DNA from: an uncultured Lachnospiraceae bacterium
GTDB lineage: Bacteria > Bacillota > Clostridia > Lachnospirales > Lachnospiraceae
NCBI GenBank assembly: GCA_902797705.1
Contig: CADBTX010000227.1
Span: 1-18,746 of the forward strand
Direction: 5' to 3'
DNA: 18,746 bases
Shown: positions 7,105-13,669 of the stretch, in pieces
Numbering within the stretch: the stretch's first letter is position 1
Layout of the letters: each line of letters opens with the position of its first letter
The notes under the pieces: model-generated
What the model saw: the letters and a program-made list of their open reading frames with translations, nothing else
Told to the model about the DNA's origin: nothing
The model's database searches: none
Made by a program: the position numbers and the translations under genes

Positions 7105-7512
7105 GAACTCCGTCCATTCACCGTCATAGCCGGAGGAATCCTTAAAAAAGGCGGAGAGGCCGGGATAGGAGCTGCTGTATTTATGAAGCCTGCTTTCCGC
7201 ATCATCAACGATGCTGTCGGCATCGGGAGAGTCCACCCAGGTATTTCTGTGGCGCACGGATTTTATCTTAAGAGCGTCCATAAAATCAAAGAAATCCTCT
7301 GTGATCATAAAGAACTGAAGGGGCGAGGACATAACCTTTTTGTTTACCCTGATATAGCAGAACTCCGGCGCTCCACCCAGGATCTGCACAGCGGGAAGAT
7401 CATCGCCGCTCTTCATGGATTCCTCAAGTGAGTTTACCTCAACCGCATATCTGGAGTTTTCCCCTTCAACAGTAATAAGCATAAGCTTTGTGATCCCAGA
7501 ACCGTCCGACAT
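7090..7512 (-). CDS. Hypothetical 140-residue acidic soluble protein
   Basis: I do not recognise a family. The protein starts MSDGSGITKLMLITVEGENS, has no signal peptide or membrane segment, and alternates short beta-like stretches (LMLITVEG, YAVEV, FCYIRV) with acidic helical ones. It ends in FLPPL. It is accepted as a real gene for two reasons: AAGGAGGGA on the - strand (plus positions 7515-7523) sits at proper spacing before the ATG, and a good sigma-A-like promoter lies just upstream. Its stop overlaps the end of the convergent membrane-protein gene by 15 bp. It is the only - strand gene in the window and is probably transcribed alone. Confidence 0.78.
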   Translation of the reverse strand: MSDGSGITKLMLITVEGENSRYAVEVNSLEESMKSGDDLPAVQILGGAPEFCYIRVNKKVMSSPLQFFMITEDFFDFMDALKIKSVRHRNTWVDSPDADSIVDDAESRLHKYSSSYPGLSAFFKDSSGYDGEWTEFLPPL

Positions 7513-7546
7513 GTTCCCTCCTTATATTTCACGTTTTCTCTGTTTA

Positions 7547-7562
7547 TGATACACTTGTATCA
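7547..7562. promoter_or_regulatory. Perfect 7-2-7 palindrome, candidate operator
   Basis: TGATACACTTGTATCA has two exact 7-bp arms (TGATACA and TGTATCA) separated by 2 bp. It covers the proposed -10 box and the likely transcription start of the - strand gene ending at 7090, where a bound repressor would block RNA polymerase. The regulator is not identified. The site is also upstream of the GH2 gene on the + strand, so an effect on both directions is conceivable. A stretch this short and AT-rich could be palindromic by chance, but its location over a promoter argues for function. Confidence 0.5.
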
Positions 7563-7582
7563 GAATTAAAAGGTGATGTCAA
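7554..7582 (-). promoter_or_regulatory. Sigma-A-type promoter of the - strand hypothetical gene
   Basis: On the - strand a perfect TTGACA -35 box (plus positions 7577-7582) is followed by a 17-bp spacer and TACAAG (7554-7559), a 4 of 6 match to the -10 consensus. Transcription would start about 35 nt ahead of the ATG at 7512, leaving a short leader with the AAGGAGGGA ribosome site. A palindrome overlaps the -10 box. Confidence 0.55.
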
Positions 7583-7583
7583 T

Positions 7584-7743
7584 GTCAGCAGGGCTGACGG
7601 ATGAGGAAATGCCTTCCCCCTTTGGGGCAAAACATTCCGGTGGAATGTTTTGAATGGCGTTTAGCAGTGCTATGCACTGCTGCCATCGGTAAGGTGGCAG
7701 CCCGTAGGGCTGCCGGATGAGGGTATAGCGATCCCCCAAAAGG
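7584..7743. repeat. Intergenic array of five perfect 3-nt-loop hairpins, MITE/REP-like element
   Basis: Five uninterrupted inverted repeats, each with a 3-nt loop, follow one another. They are GTCAGC/GCTGAC (7584-7598), CCCC/GGGG (7617-7627), CAAAACATTCC/GGAATGTTTTG (7628-7652), AGCAGTGC/GCACTGCT (7663-7681) and GGCAGCCC/GGGCTGCC (7696-7714). A diverged direct repeat is also present: AGGGCTGACGGATGAGG at 7590 recurs as AGGGCTGCCGGATGAGG at 7706, each followed about 10 bp later by TCCCCC. CCTTTGGGG (7619-7627) can pair with CCCCAAAAGG (7734-7743) apart from one bulged A, like imperfect terminal inverted repeats. No reading frame is supported. The pattern suits a non-autonomous mobile or REP-like repeat; a structured leader RNA of the downstream operon is the alternative. 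The rest of the 7513-7751 gap holds only the - strand promoter region, and no clear + strand promoter or B12-riboswitch box is seen. Confidence 0.65.
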
Positions 7744-7751
7744 TTTTTTCA

Positions 7752-9467
7752 ATGCAGGAACTGTACACTGTTGAAGGTGAAAAACTGAAGAAGGATCCCG
7801 AATGGATCCCATGGAATATGCATCCCCGTCCGCTTATGGAGAGGGATTCTTTTCTGAATCTCTGCGGATGGTGGGATTTTTCCGTAAACCATGGAGGACA
7901 TATAATAAAAACTGACAGCGATAAGATCAGGGTTCCCTTTCCTCCGGAGTCGCTGCTTTCAGGGATCAATACCCATTTCCCCGAGGGAGCGGAGCTGATC
8001 TATGAAAGAGACATAGTGATCCCGGAAGGCTTCAGGGAGGACAGGCTTCTTCTCCATATAGACGCAGCGGACCAGCATGCCGAGGTCTTTATCGACGGTG
8101 AAAAGTACGGGGGACATGACGGCGGATACGAGCATTTCACTATAGATATCAGCTCCGCGCCGGACAGCTTCCGACTGAAAGTAGTTATCAGTGACGACCT
8201 CCATGACCTGAGGGAGCCCTACGGAAAGCAGCGGATAAGGCGCGGCGGAATGTGGTACACCCCCTTTTCCGGTCTTTGGCAGATCGTCTGGATCGAGAGC
8301 GTCAGGGAAAACTATGTGAAGGAGATAGAGATACATACGGACCGGAAGGAAGCCCGTATCTCAACGGGAGACCCTTCCCATAAGGGATACCTTTTAGTCC
8401 ACTGTCCGGAGGGGGAAGAAAGGCATGAGCTTATAAACGGGGAAGTGAAGCTATGTCCGAAGTCAGTGAGGAACTGGACTCCGGAGGATCCCTATCTCTA
8501 CAGATTTGAACTGTTTCTGGATGGCGGGGACAGGTTCCGCTCCTATTTTGCCCTTAGGGACGTGACTATAGAGACAGTAGACGGGGTTCCTGAGATCCTG
8601 TTAAACGGAAAACCCTACTTTTTCAACGGCCTTCTGGATCAGGGATATTTCAGTGACGGACTTTCCACCCCTGCCGGGCCCTCTCTCTATGAACAGGATA
8701 TCGAGAGGATGAAGGCTCTAGGGTTTAATACCCTGAGAAAGCATGTGAAGGTGGAGCCGGATGTTTATTATGCTGCCTGTGACCGTCTGGGCATGGTGGT
8801 ATTTCAGGATATGGTAAATAACGGCCACTACTCCTTCCTTCTGGACACTGCCCTGCCAAACGTAGGCTTTCCGAGTAAGGATGATACAAAGACCCGTGTG
8901 CCTCAGGATGTGCACGCATTCTTTATAAGACGCTCTGTAGAGACCGTAAAACAGCTAAAGAATTATCCCTGTATCCTTTACTGGACTCTCTTTAACGAGG
9001 GCTGGGGACAGTATGATTCTGCATCTGTCTACAAGGTAATAAAGGAACTGGTGCCGGATTCCGTGATAGATGCGGCTTCAGGCTGGTATGATATGGATGT
9101 GGGGGATGTAAAGAGCCTTCACAGGTACAATGAAAAGTATATCTTCCAGCCCTTTGAAAAGCCCATAATCCTGTCGGAATTCGGAGGCTTTGCCTTTAAG
9201 GTGGAGGGTCACGTTTTCCATCCCGGAAAGATATACGGCTACGGCACCATAAAGGACTATGAAAAGCTGGAGGAAAGGGTGAATGAACTCTATGACGAGG
9301 AGATAGTCCCCTGTATCGGAAAGGGGCTTTCCGGCTGCATCTATACCCAGGTTTCCGATGTGGAGGATGAGATAAACGGGATAATGACCTATGACAGAAG
9401 GGTCATTAAATTAAAGAACAGGATAGAGCTTCCCTGCCCTCAGGATAACAGGGGGGAAGGACGATGA
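7752..9467 (+). CDS. Glycoside hydrolase family 2 protein (beta-galactosidase/beta-glucuronidase-like)
   Basis: The layout is that of GH2 enzymes: an N-terminal jelly-roll sugar-binding domain (about residues 20-180, including FDVS-like CGWWDFSV and GGMWYTPFSGLWQIVWIE), an immunoglobulin-like sandwich (about 185-275), then a TIM barrel to about 560. The acid/base glutamate is E416 in LFNEGWGQ and the nucleophile is E476 in LSEFGG, so both catalytic residues are present. No signal peptide is seen, implying that it acts on imported oligosaccharides or glycosides in the cytosol. The exact sugar cannot be read from the sequence. AAAAGG (7738-7743) is the ribosome site, at the edge of the hairpin array. 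The stop overlaps cbiF as ATGA, making this unexpectedly the first visible gene of the cobalamin operon. Confidence 0.92.
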   Translation: MQELYTVEGEKLKKDPEWIPWNMHPRPLMERDSFLNLCGWWDFSVNHGGHIIKTDSDKIRVPFPPESLLSGINTHFPEGAELIYERDIVIPEGFREDRLLLHIDAADQHAEVFIDGEKYGGHDGGYEHFTIDISSAPDSFRLKVVISDDLHDLREPYGKQRIRRGGMWYTPFSGLWQIVWIESVRENYVKEIEIHTDRKEARISTGDPSHKGYLLVHCPEGEERHELINGEVKLCPKSVRNWTPEDPYLYRFELFLDGGDRFRSYFALRDVTIETVDGVPEILLNGKPYFFNGLLDQGYFSDGLSTPAGPSLYEQDIERMKALGFNTLRKHVKVEPDVYYAACDRLGMVVFQDMVNNGHYSFLLDTALPNVGFPSKDDTKTRVPQDVHAFFIRRSVETVKQLKNYPCILYWTLFNEGWGQYDSASVYKVIKELVPDSVIDAASGWYDMDVGDVKSLHRYNEKYIFQPFEKPIILSEFGGFAFKVEGHVFHPGKIYGYGTIKDYEKLEERVNELYDEEIVPCIGKGLSGCIYTQVSDVEDEINGIMTYDRRVIKLKNRIELPCPQDNRGEGR

Positions 9468-10216
9468 TAGATTTTGTGGGCGCGGGTCCGGGAGCGGAGG
9501 ATCTGATAACCGTCAGGGGAATGGAGCTTATAAAAAAGGCGGATGTGATCATATACGCCGGAAGCCTGGTGAACCCCGGGATATTGAAGTACGCTTCTCC
9601 CGGGGCGGAGATCTTTGACAGCAAGGAGATGACCCTGGAAGAGATAATGGCTGTCATGACAGAACACCACAAAAAGGGAAAGAGGGTGGTCCGTCTCCAC
9701 ACCGGGGACCCTGCCCTTTACGGAGCCATCCGGGAGCAGATGGAGATACTCGACGGGGAAGGTATAGAATACGGATACTGCCCGGGAGTCAGCTCTCTTT
9801 TCGGTGCCGCTGCCGCGGTGAAAAAGGAATTCACCCTTCCGGAGGAGAGCCAGAGCCTTATCATCACAAGGATTGGCGGACGGACAAAGGTGCCGGAAAG
9901 GGAGAGCGTAAAAAGCCTTGCAGGGCATGGTACCTCCATGGCGTTTTTTTTATCCGCAGGTATGGGAGAAGAGCTTTCAAAGGAACTGAAAGAGGGAGGA
10001 TATCCCGGGGACACTCCTGCGGCTATAGTATACAAGGCCACCTGGCCGGATGAAAAGGTGATAGAGACCACGGTGGAAAAGATCCCGGAAGCATTAAAGG
10101 AAAACGGGATAGGAAAGACTGCCCTTATCTTTGTGGGTAAATTCCTGAAGGATGGAGGAGAGAGGTCAAAGCTCTATGACCCTCACTTTTCCACGGAGTA
10201 CAGAGGAGGGAAATGA
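9464..10216 (+). CDS. cbiF: Cobalt-precorrin-4 C11-methyltransferase
   Basis: This SAM-dependent tetrapyrrole methylase adds the C11 methyl group in the anaerobic corrin pathway. The family's motifs are all visible: VGAGPGAEDLITVRG (residues 5-19), YAGSLV (31-36), RLHTGDPALYGA (77-88), a YCPGVSSLFGAAAA segment near 113, and TRIGGRTKVPERE. At 250 residues it is of usual length. GGGGGAAGGA precedes the ATG, which overlaps the GH2 stop. The aerobic homologue CobM is very similar; the anaerobic name is chosen because CbiG, CbiD and separate CbiE/T-type partners lie next to it. Confidence 0.95.
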   Translation: MIDFVGAGPGAEDLITVRGMELIKKADVIIYAGSLVNPGILKYASPGAEIFDSKEMTLEEIMAVMTEHHKKGKRVVRLHTGDPALYGAIREQMEILDGEGIEYGYCPGVSSLFGAAAAVKKEFTLPEESQSLIITRIGGRTKVPERESVKSLAGHGTSMAFFLSAGMGEELSKELKEGGYPGDTPAAIVYKATWPDEKVIETTVEKIPEALKENGIGKTALIFVGKFLKDGGERSKLYDPHFSTEYRGGK

Positions 10217-11913
10217 TGAAAAAGATAAGCATCATTTCTTTCACGGACAGGGGAGGAGAACTGAATAGATCCATTTCCGGGAGATTAAGGGAACTGCCGG
10301 AAAAATATGATATAGAAATGAGCTTTTCTCCTGCAGGGGATCTTTTCAAATGGACCGAAAAGGCGTTTAAGGGAGATGCCGTTATCTTTATCGGTGCTGC
10401 AGGGATCGCGGTAAGAGCCATAGCACCCTTTATAAGGGCTAAGGATAAGGACCCTGCCGTCATCGTCATGGATGAAAAGGGGAAGCACGTAATACCGGTC
10501 CTTTCAGGACATATAGGGGGAGCAAACAGGCTGTCAGAGATCATCGCGTCCTTAACGGGAGGAGAAGCGGTGATCACCACTGCCACGGACATAAACGGGG
10601 TTTTCGCCGTGGACAGTTTTGCGGTTGAAAAGGGGTATACCATTGAAAACAAAGAGAGGATAAAGGACGTCTCGTCCGCGCTCCTTGATTCAAAGGAAGT
10701 CGGTATCTCAGTATCACCATATCTGACGGATATTTTTCCGAAAACCCTGAAGCTTACAAAGAAATGCCTTGTCCTTGGGACAGGCTGCCGGAAGAATACG
10801 GAGTATGAGGTTTATAAGGCCTTTATCCTGGATTTCCTAAGGGAAAAAAATCTGTCCCTTTCTGCCCTGTCGGATCTTGCCACCATCGATATCAAGAGAG
10901 ATGAGGAGGCTATAGTTCGCTTTGCGGATGAGTACGGCCTGAAACTCAGTCTTTACAGCGCCGGGGAATTAAAGGAGCTTCCGGATAGCTTCGGTTTCAG
11001 CGTTTCGGAATTTGTGGAGAATGAGACCGGGGTCTCCAATGTCTGCGAGAGAAGCGCGGTAAAGAGAGCAACAGAGCTTTCCCTGTCCCACAGGGTAAGC
11101 CTTCTTGAAAAAAAGCACGCCGGGAAGGGGATCACTGCGGCTGTTGCGGTTTACGATCCCGAAAGGCCGAAGAAACCGGGAAAGCATATCTCCGTGGTGG
11201 GAATCGGTCCCGGAAACAGCGGGTGCCTTACGGAGGACGCAAGGGATGCCCTGGAGAACGCGGACACGGTGATAGGCTACAGGGTATATGTGGAGCTGGC
11301 AGAGAGCATTGCGGATCTAAGCGGGAAAGAGGTCATTCCTTCTGAGATGCGTGAAGAAAGGGAACGCTGTGAAAGAGCCCGGGATCTGGCAGAAAAGGGC
11401 AAAAGAGTGGCCATGGTCTGCAGCGGGGATTCCGGGATCTACGGCATGGCAGGTCTTCTTTTGGAAGTATGTAAGGGGCATGAGGACATAGATACGGAGA
11501 TTATTCCGGGCATAACCGCAGCTCTTGGCGGGGCAGCCATTCTTGGGGCACCGCTTACAAATGATTTCGCCGTTATAAGCTTAAGCGACCATCTGACCCC
11601 TATGGATACCATCCTGAAAAGGGTGAAGTACGCGGCGGAAGGGGATATGACAATGGTCTTATATAACCCGAAAAGCAGGATGAGGCCGGATAATCTTTCC
11701 CGGGCGTGCGAACTTATTAAGGAAAGTGTTAAAGGGGATCCGGTCTGCGGCTATGTTAAGAATATTGGGAGGGAAGGGCAGGTTTCAAAGGTCTTTACCC
11801 TTGGGGAAATGCCCTTTCAGGAGATAGATATGTTCACAACTGTCTTCATAGGAAACAGTGATACGGAGATCATATCCGGAAAAATGGTGACAAAAAGAGG
11901 CTACGGGCTTTAA
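10213..11913 (+). CDS. cbiGH: CbiG-CbiH fusion: cobalt-precorrin-5A hydrolase / cobalt-precorrin-3B C17-methyltransferase
   Basis: Two pathway enzymes are joined in one 566-residue chain. Residues 1 to about 316 are CbiG, which opens the delta-lactone of cobalt-precorrin-5A and releases acetaldehyde. Its signatures are GAAGIAVRAIAPFI, VIPVLSGHIGGANRLSE and TTATDINGVFAVD, with the C-terminal CbiG domain from about 180. A short linker rich in Lys and Pro (residues 317-324) leads into CbiH, the ring-contracting C17 methylase: HISVVGIGPG (325-334), VIGYRVYVEL, CSGDSGIYGMAG, PGITAALGGAA and VLYNPKSRMRPD. AGGAGGG precedes the start and the ATG overlaps the cbiF stop; a second ATG three nt later (10216) is equally possible. 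No frame break is seen, so the fusion is real in this assembly. Confidence 0.94.
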   Translation: MMKKISIISFTDRGGELNRSISGRLRELPEKYDIEMSFSPAGDLFKWTEKAFKGDAVIFIGAAGIAVRAIAPFIRAKDKDPAVIVMDEKGKHVIPVLSGHIGGANRLSEIIASLTGGEAVITTATDINGVFAVDSFAVEKGYTIENKERIKDVSSALLDSKEVGISVSPYLTDIFPKTLKLTKKCLVLGTGCRKNTEYEVYKAFILDFLREKNLSLSALSDLATIDIKRDEEAIVRFADEYGLKLSLYSAGELKELPDSFGFSVSEFVENETGVSNVCERSAVKRATELSLSHRVSLLEKKHAGKGITAAVAVYDPERPKKPGKHISVVGIGPGNSGCLTEDARDALENADTVIGYRVYVELAESIADLSGKEVIPSEMREERERCERARDLAEKGKRVAMVCSGDSGIYGMAGLLLEVCKGHEDIDTEIIPGITAALGGAAILGAPLTNDFAVISLSDHLTPMDTILKRVKYAAEGDMTMVLYNPKSRMRPDNLSRACELIKESVKGDPVCGYVKNIGREGQVSKVFTLGEMPFQEIDMFTTVFIGNSDTEIISGKMVTKRGYGL

Positions 11914-11921
11914 GGGATTTT

Positions 11922-12557
11922 ATGAGTAAGGTATTTGAACATAATCCGGAGAGGATCGAAAAACTGAGCCTTGAGATCATTTCCGGGGAGCTTATGGGAA
12001 GAAATATAGATCCCCGTAATGAAGACATTATAAAGAGGGTCATCCACACCACGGCAGATTTTGACTATGCAGATAATCTTTTCTTTTCCGAAGATGCAGC
12101 AAAAAAGGGAGTGGAGGCCTTGAAGAATAAGTGCACCATTGTCACGGATACGGAAATGGCCCGCTCCGGGATAAATAAGAAGACCCTTGAAAGCCTTGGC
12201 TGCACTGCAGCGTGCTTTATGAGCGACAGCGCTGTTGCGGCGGAAGCAAAGGAAAGAGGCGTGACAAGAGCGTGGGTAAGTATGGAGAGAGCCTGTGATA
12301 TCGAAGGGAATCTCATATTTGCCATAGGGAATGCCCCCACTGCGCTTATAAGTATCCATGAACTTTTTACCATGGGCAGACTGTCTCCGGTGCTTGTGAT
12401 CGCAGTTCCCGTCGGATTTGTAAATGTGGTGGAAGCCAAGGAACTCCTTATCGGCAGCGGTATTCCGGTCATCGCCGCAAGGGGGAATAAGGGTGGGAGC
12501 ACGGTGGCAGCCGCCATAGTGAATGCCCTTATGTACAGGATAACGAGAAAACGATGA
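11922..12557 (+). CDS. cbiC: Cobalt-precorrin-8 methylmutase
   Basis: CbiC moves the C11 methyl group to C12, giving cobyrinic acid. The catalytic-histidine segment RVIHTTADFDYA (His42) is present, as are FMSDSAVAAEA, AIGNAPTALISIHEL, VPVGFVNVVEAKE and the conserved glycine-rich end RGNKGGSTVAAAIVNAL. At 211 residues the length is normal. It starts 8 bp after the cbiGH stop with a poor ribosome site (AAGGGA overlapping that stop), so translation probably depends on ribosomes arriving from cbiGH. The stop overlaps cbiD as ATGA. Confidence 0.96.
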   Translation: MSKVFEHNPERIEKLSLEIISGELMGRNIDPRNEDIIKRVIHTTADFDYADNLFFSEDAAKKGVEALKNKCTIVTDTEMARSGINKKTLESLGCTAACFMSDSAVAAEAKERGVTRAWVSMERACDIEGNLIFAIGNAPTALISIHELFTMGRLSPVLVIAVPVGFVNVVEAKELLIGSGIPVIAARGNKGGSTVAAAIVNALMYRITRKR

Positions 12558-13669
12558 AGGAACTGAGGGAAGGATTTACAACCGGGACCTGCGCCGCCAT
12601 CGCTTCAAAGGCTGCGGCCAGGATGATATTTGAAAAAAGAGCGGTGGAGAGAGAGAAGGTCCTGACTCCCTCCGGCCGGGTTATAGAGACGGAAATACTG
12701 GAGCCCTTTTTTGATGACAGGATATCCGGATGCGCCGTAAGGAAGGACGCGGGAGACGATCCGGATGTGACTGATGCTCTTCTAATCTTTGCGGAACTCA
12801 GCTTAAAGGAAGAAAAGGGCATAGAGATCGACGGAGGAAAGGGAGTAGGCAGGGTCACAAAGCCGGGGCTTCAGCAGAAGGTAGGGGAAGCCGCCATAAA
12901 TAAGGTGCCCCGGGAGATGATAAGAGATGCGGTGTCAGAAGTGTTCAGGGAATTCTCTTTTGAGGGAGGCGCAAAGATCGTGATAAGCGTTCCCGGGGGA
13001 GAGGAGAGGGCAAAAAAGACCTTTAATCCAAGGCTTGGGATTGAAGGCGGCATCTCCATTCTGGGGAGCAGCGGCATAGTAAAGCCAATGAGCGAGGAAG
13101 CCATTATCGAAACCGTGAAAGCGGAGATAGATATAAAGGCTGAAGAAGGCGGGAAGCTGATACTCACCCCGGGCAATTACGGCAGGGATTTTATCAGGGA
13201 TAATTACGGCCTTGACATAAACCTGGCTGTTTTATGCTCCAATCATATAGGAGAAGCCCTGGACTACGCAGCTTTTAAGGGCTTTAAGGATATCCTCCTT
13301 GTGGGTCACTCGGGGAAGCTTATAAAGCTCTCCGGCGGCATCATGAATACCCACAGCAGGAACGCCGACTGCAGGATGGAGCTTATCGCATCCTCTGCGG
13401 CATTTTATACCGGTGATGTCAATGTCTTAAGACAGATCCTTGAGGCAAATACCACCGAGGAAGCCTTTGATATCCTTGAAAATGCAGGGATACTGAATAG
13501 TGTCATGGAGCGCATGGGAGAAAGAGCGCTTTTCTATATAAGACAGAGATTAAGGGAATTTGAAGGGGTGGAAGTCGGCCTCATCATCTTCTCCGGTGAA
13601 CGGGGTGTACTTTATGAAGATAAGCCTTATAGGGGCGGGGCCCGGCAGGGAAGGCCTGATAAGCTCTGA
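12554..13669 (+). CDS. cbiD: Cobalt-precorrin-5B C1-methyltransferase
   Basis: CbiD methylates C1 in the anaerobic pathway and has no aerobic homologue of the same fold, so it marks the route as oxygen-independent. The family signature REGFTTGTCAAIASKAAA (residues 5-22) is intact. KDAGDDPDVTDALLIFAEL, a GGKGVGRVTKPGL segment, TPGNYG and LLVGHSGKLIKLSGGIMNTHSR are all typical. Of 371 residues, the last 18 or so lie past the usual family end (FSGERGVLYED) and are encoded inside the first 56 bp of the next gene in another frame. The ATG overlaps the cbiC stop. Confidence 0.96.
   Translation: MKELREGFTTGTCAAIASKAAARMIFEKRAVEREKVLTPSGRVIETEILEPFFDDRISGCAVRKDAGDDPDVTDALLIFAELSLKEEKGIEIDGGKGVGRVTKPGLQQKVGEAAINKVPREMIRDAVSEVFREFSFEGGAKIVISVPGGEERAKKTFNPRLGIEGGISILGSSGIVKPMSEEAIIETVKAEIDIKAEEGGKLILTPGNYGRDFIRDNYGLDINLAVLCSNHIGEALDYAAFKGFKDILLVGHSGKLIKLSGGIMNTHSRNADCRMELIASSAAFYTGDVNVLRQILEANTTEEAFDILENAGILNSVMERMGERALFYIRQRLREFEGVEVGLIIFSGERGVLYEDKPYRGGARQGRPDKL

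Noticed and set aside
7110..7136. CTCCG/CGGAG inverted repeat as terminator for the + strand BMC/rhaB operon
   Set aside because: Only 5 bp with a long loop and no T-tract, and it lies within the - strand coding region.
7545..7550. TATGAT as a + strand -10 box for the GH2/cob operon
   Set aside because: The hexamer 17 bp upstream (TTATAT) is a poor -35 match and there is no extended -10 element.
7733..7749. Intrinsic terminator (CCCCCAAAAGG followed by six T)
   Set aside because: The only stem directly before the T-tract is two base pairs. The strong hairpin (7696-7714) is about 30 nt away, and the AAAAGG is better explained as the ribosome site of the GH2 gene.
7584..7751. Cobalamin riboswitch in the leader of the cob operon
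   Set aside because: The GGTGGCAGC...GGCTGCCGG region looks suggestive, but it is a simple 3-nt-loop hairpin and no B12 box is visible.
9440..9928. Open frame of 162 codons on the - strand
   Set aside because: Antisense to the well-supported cbiF gene, with no family features.
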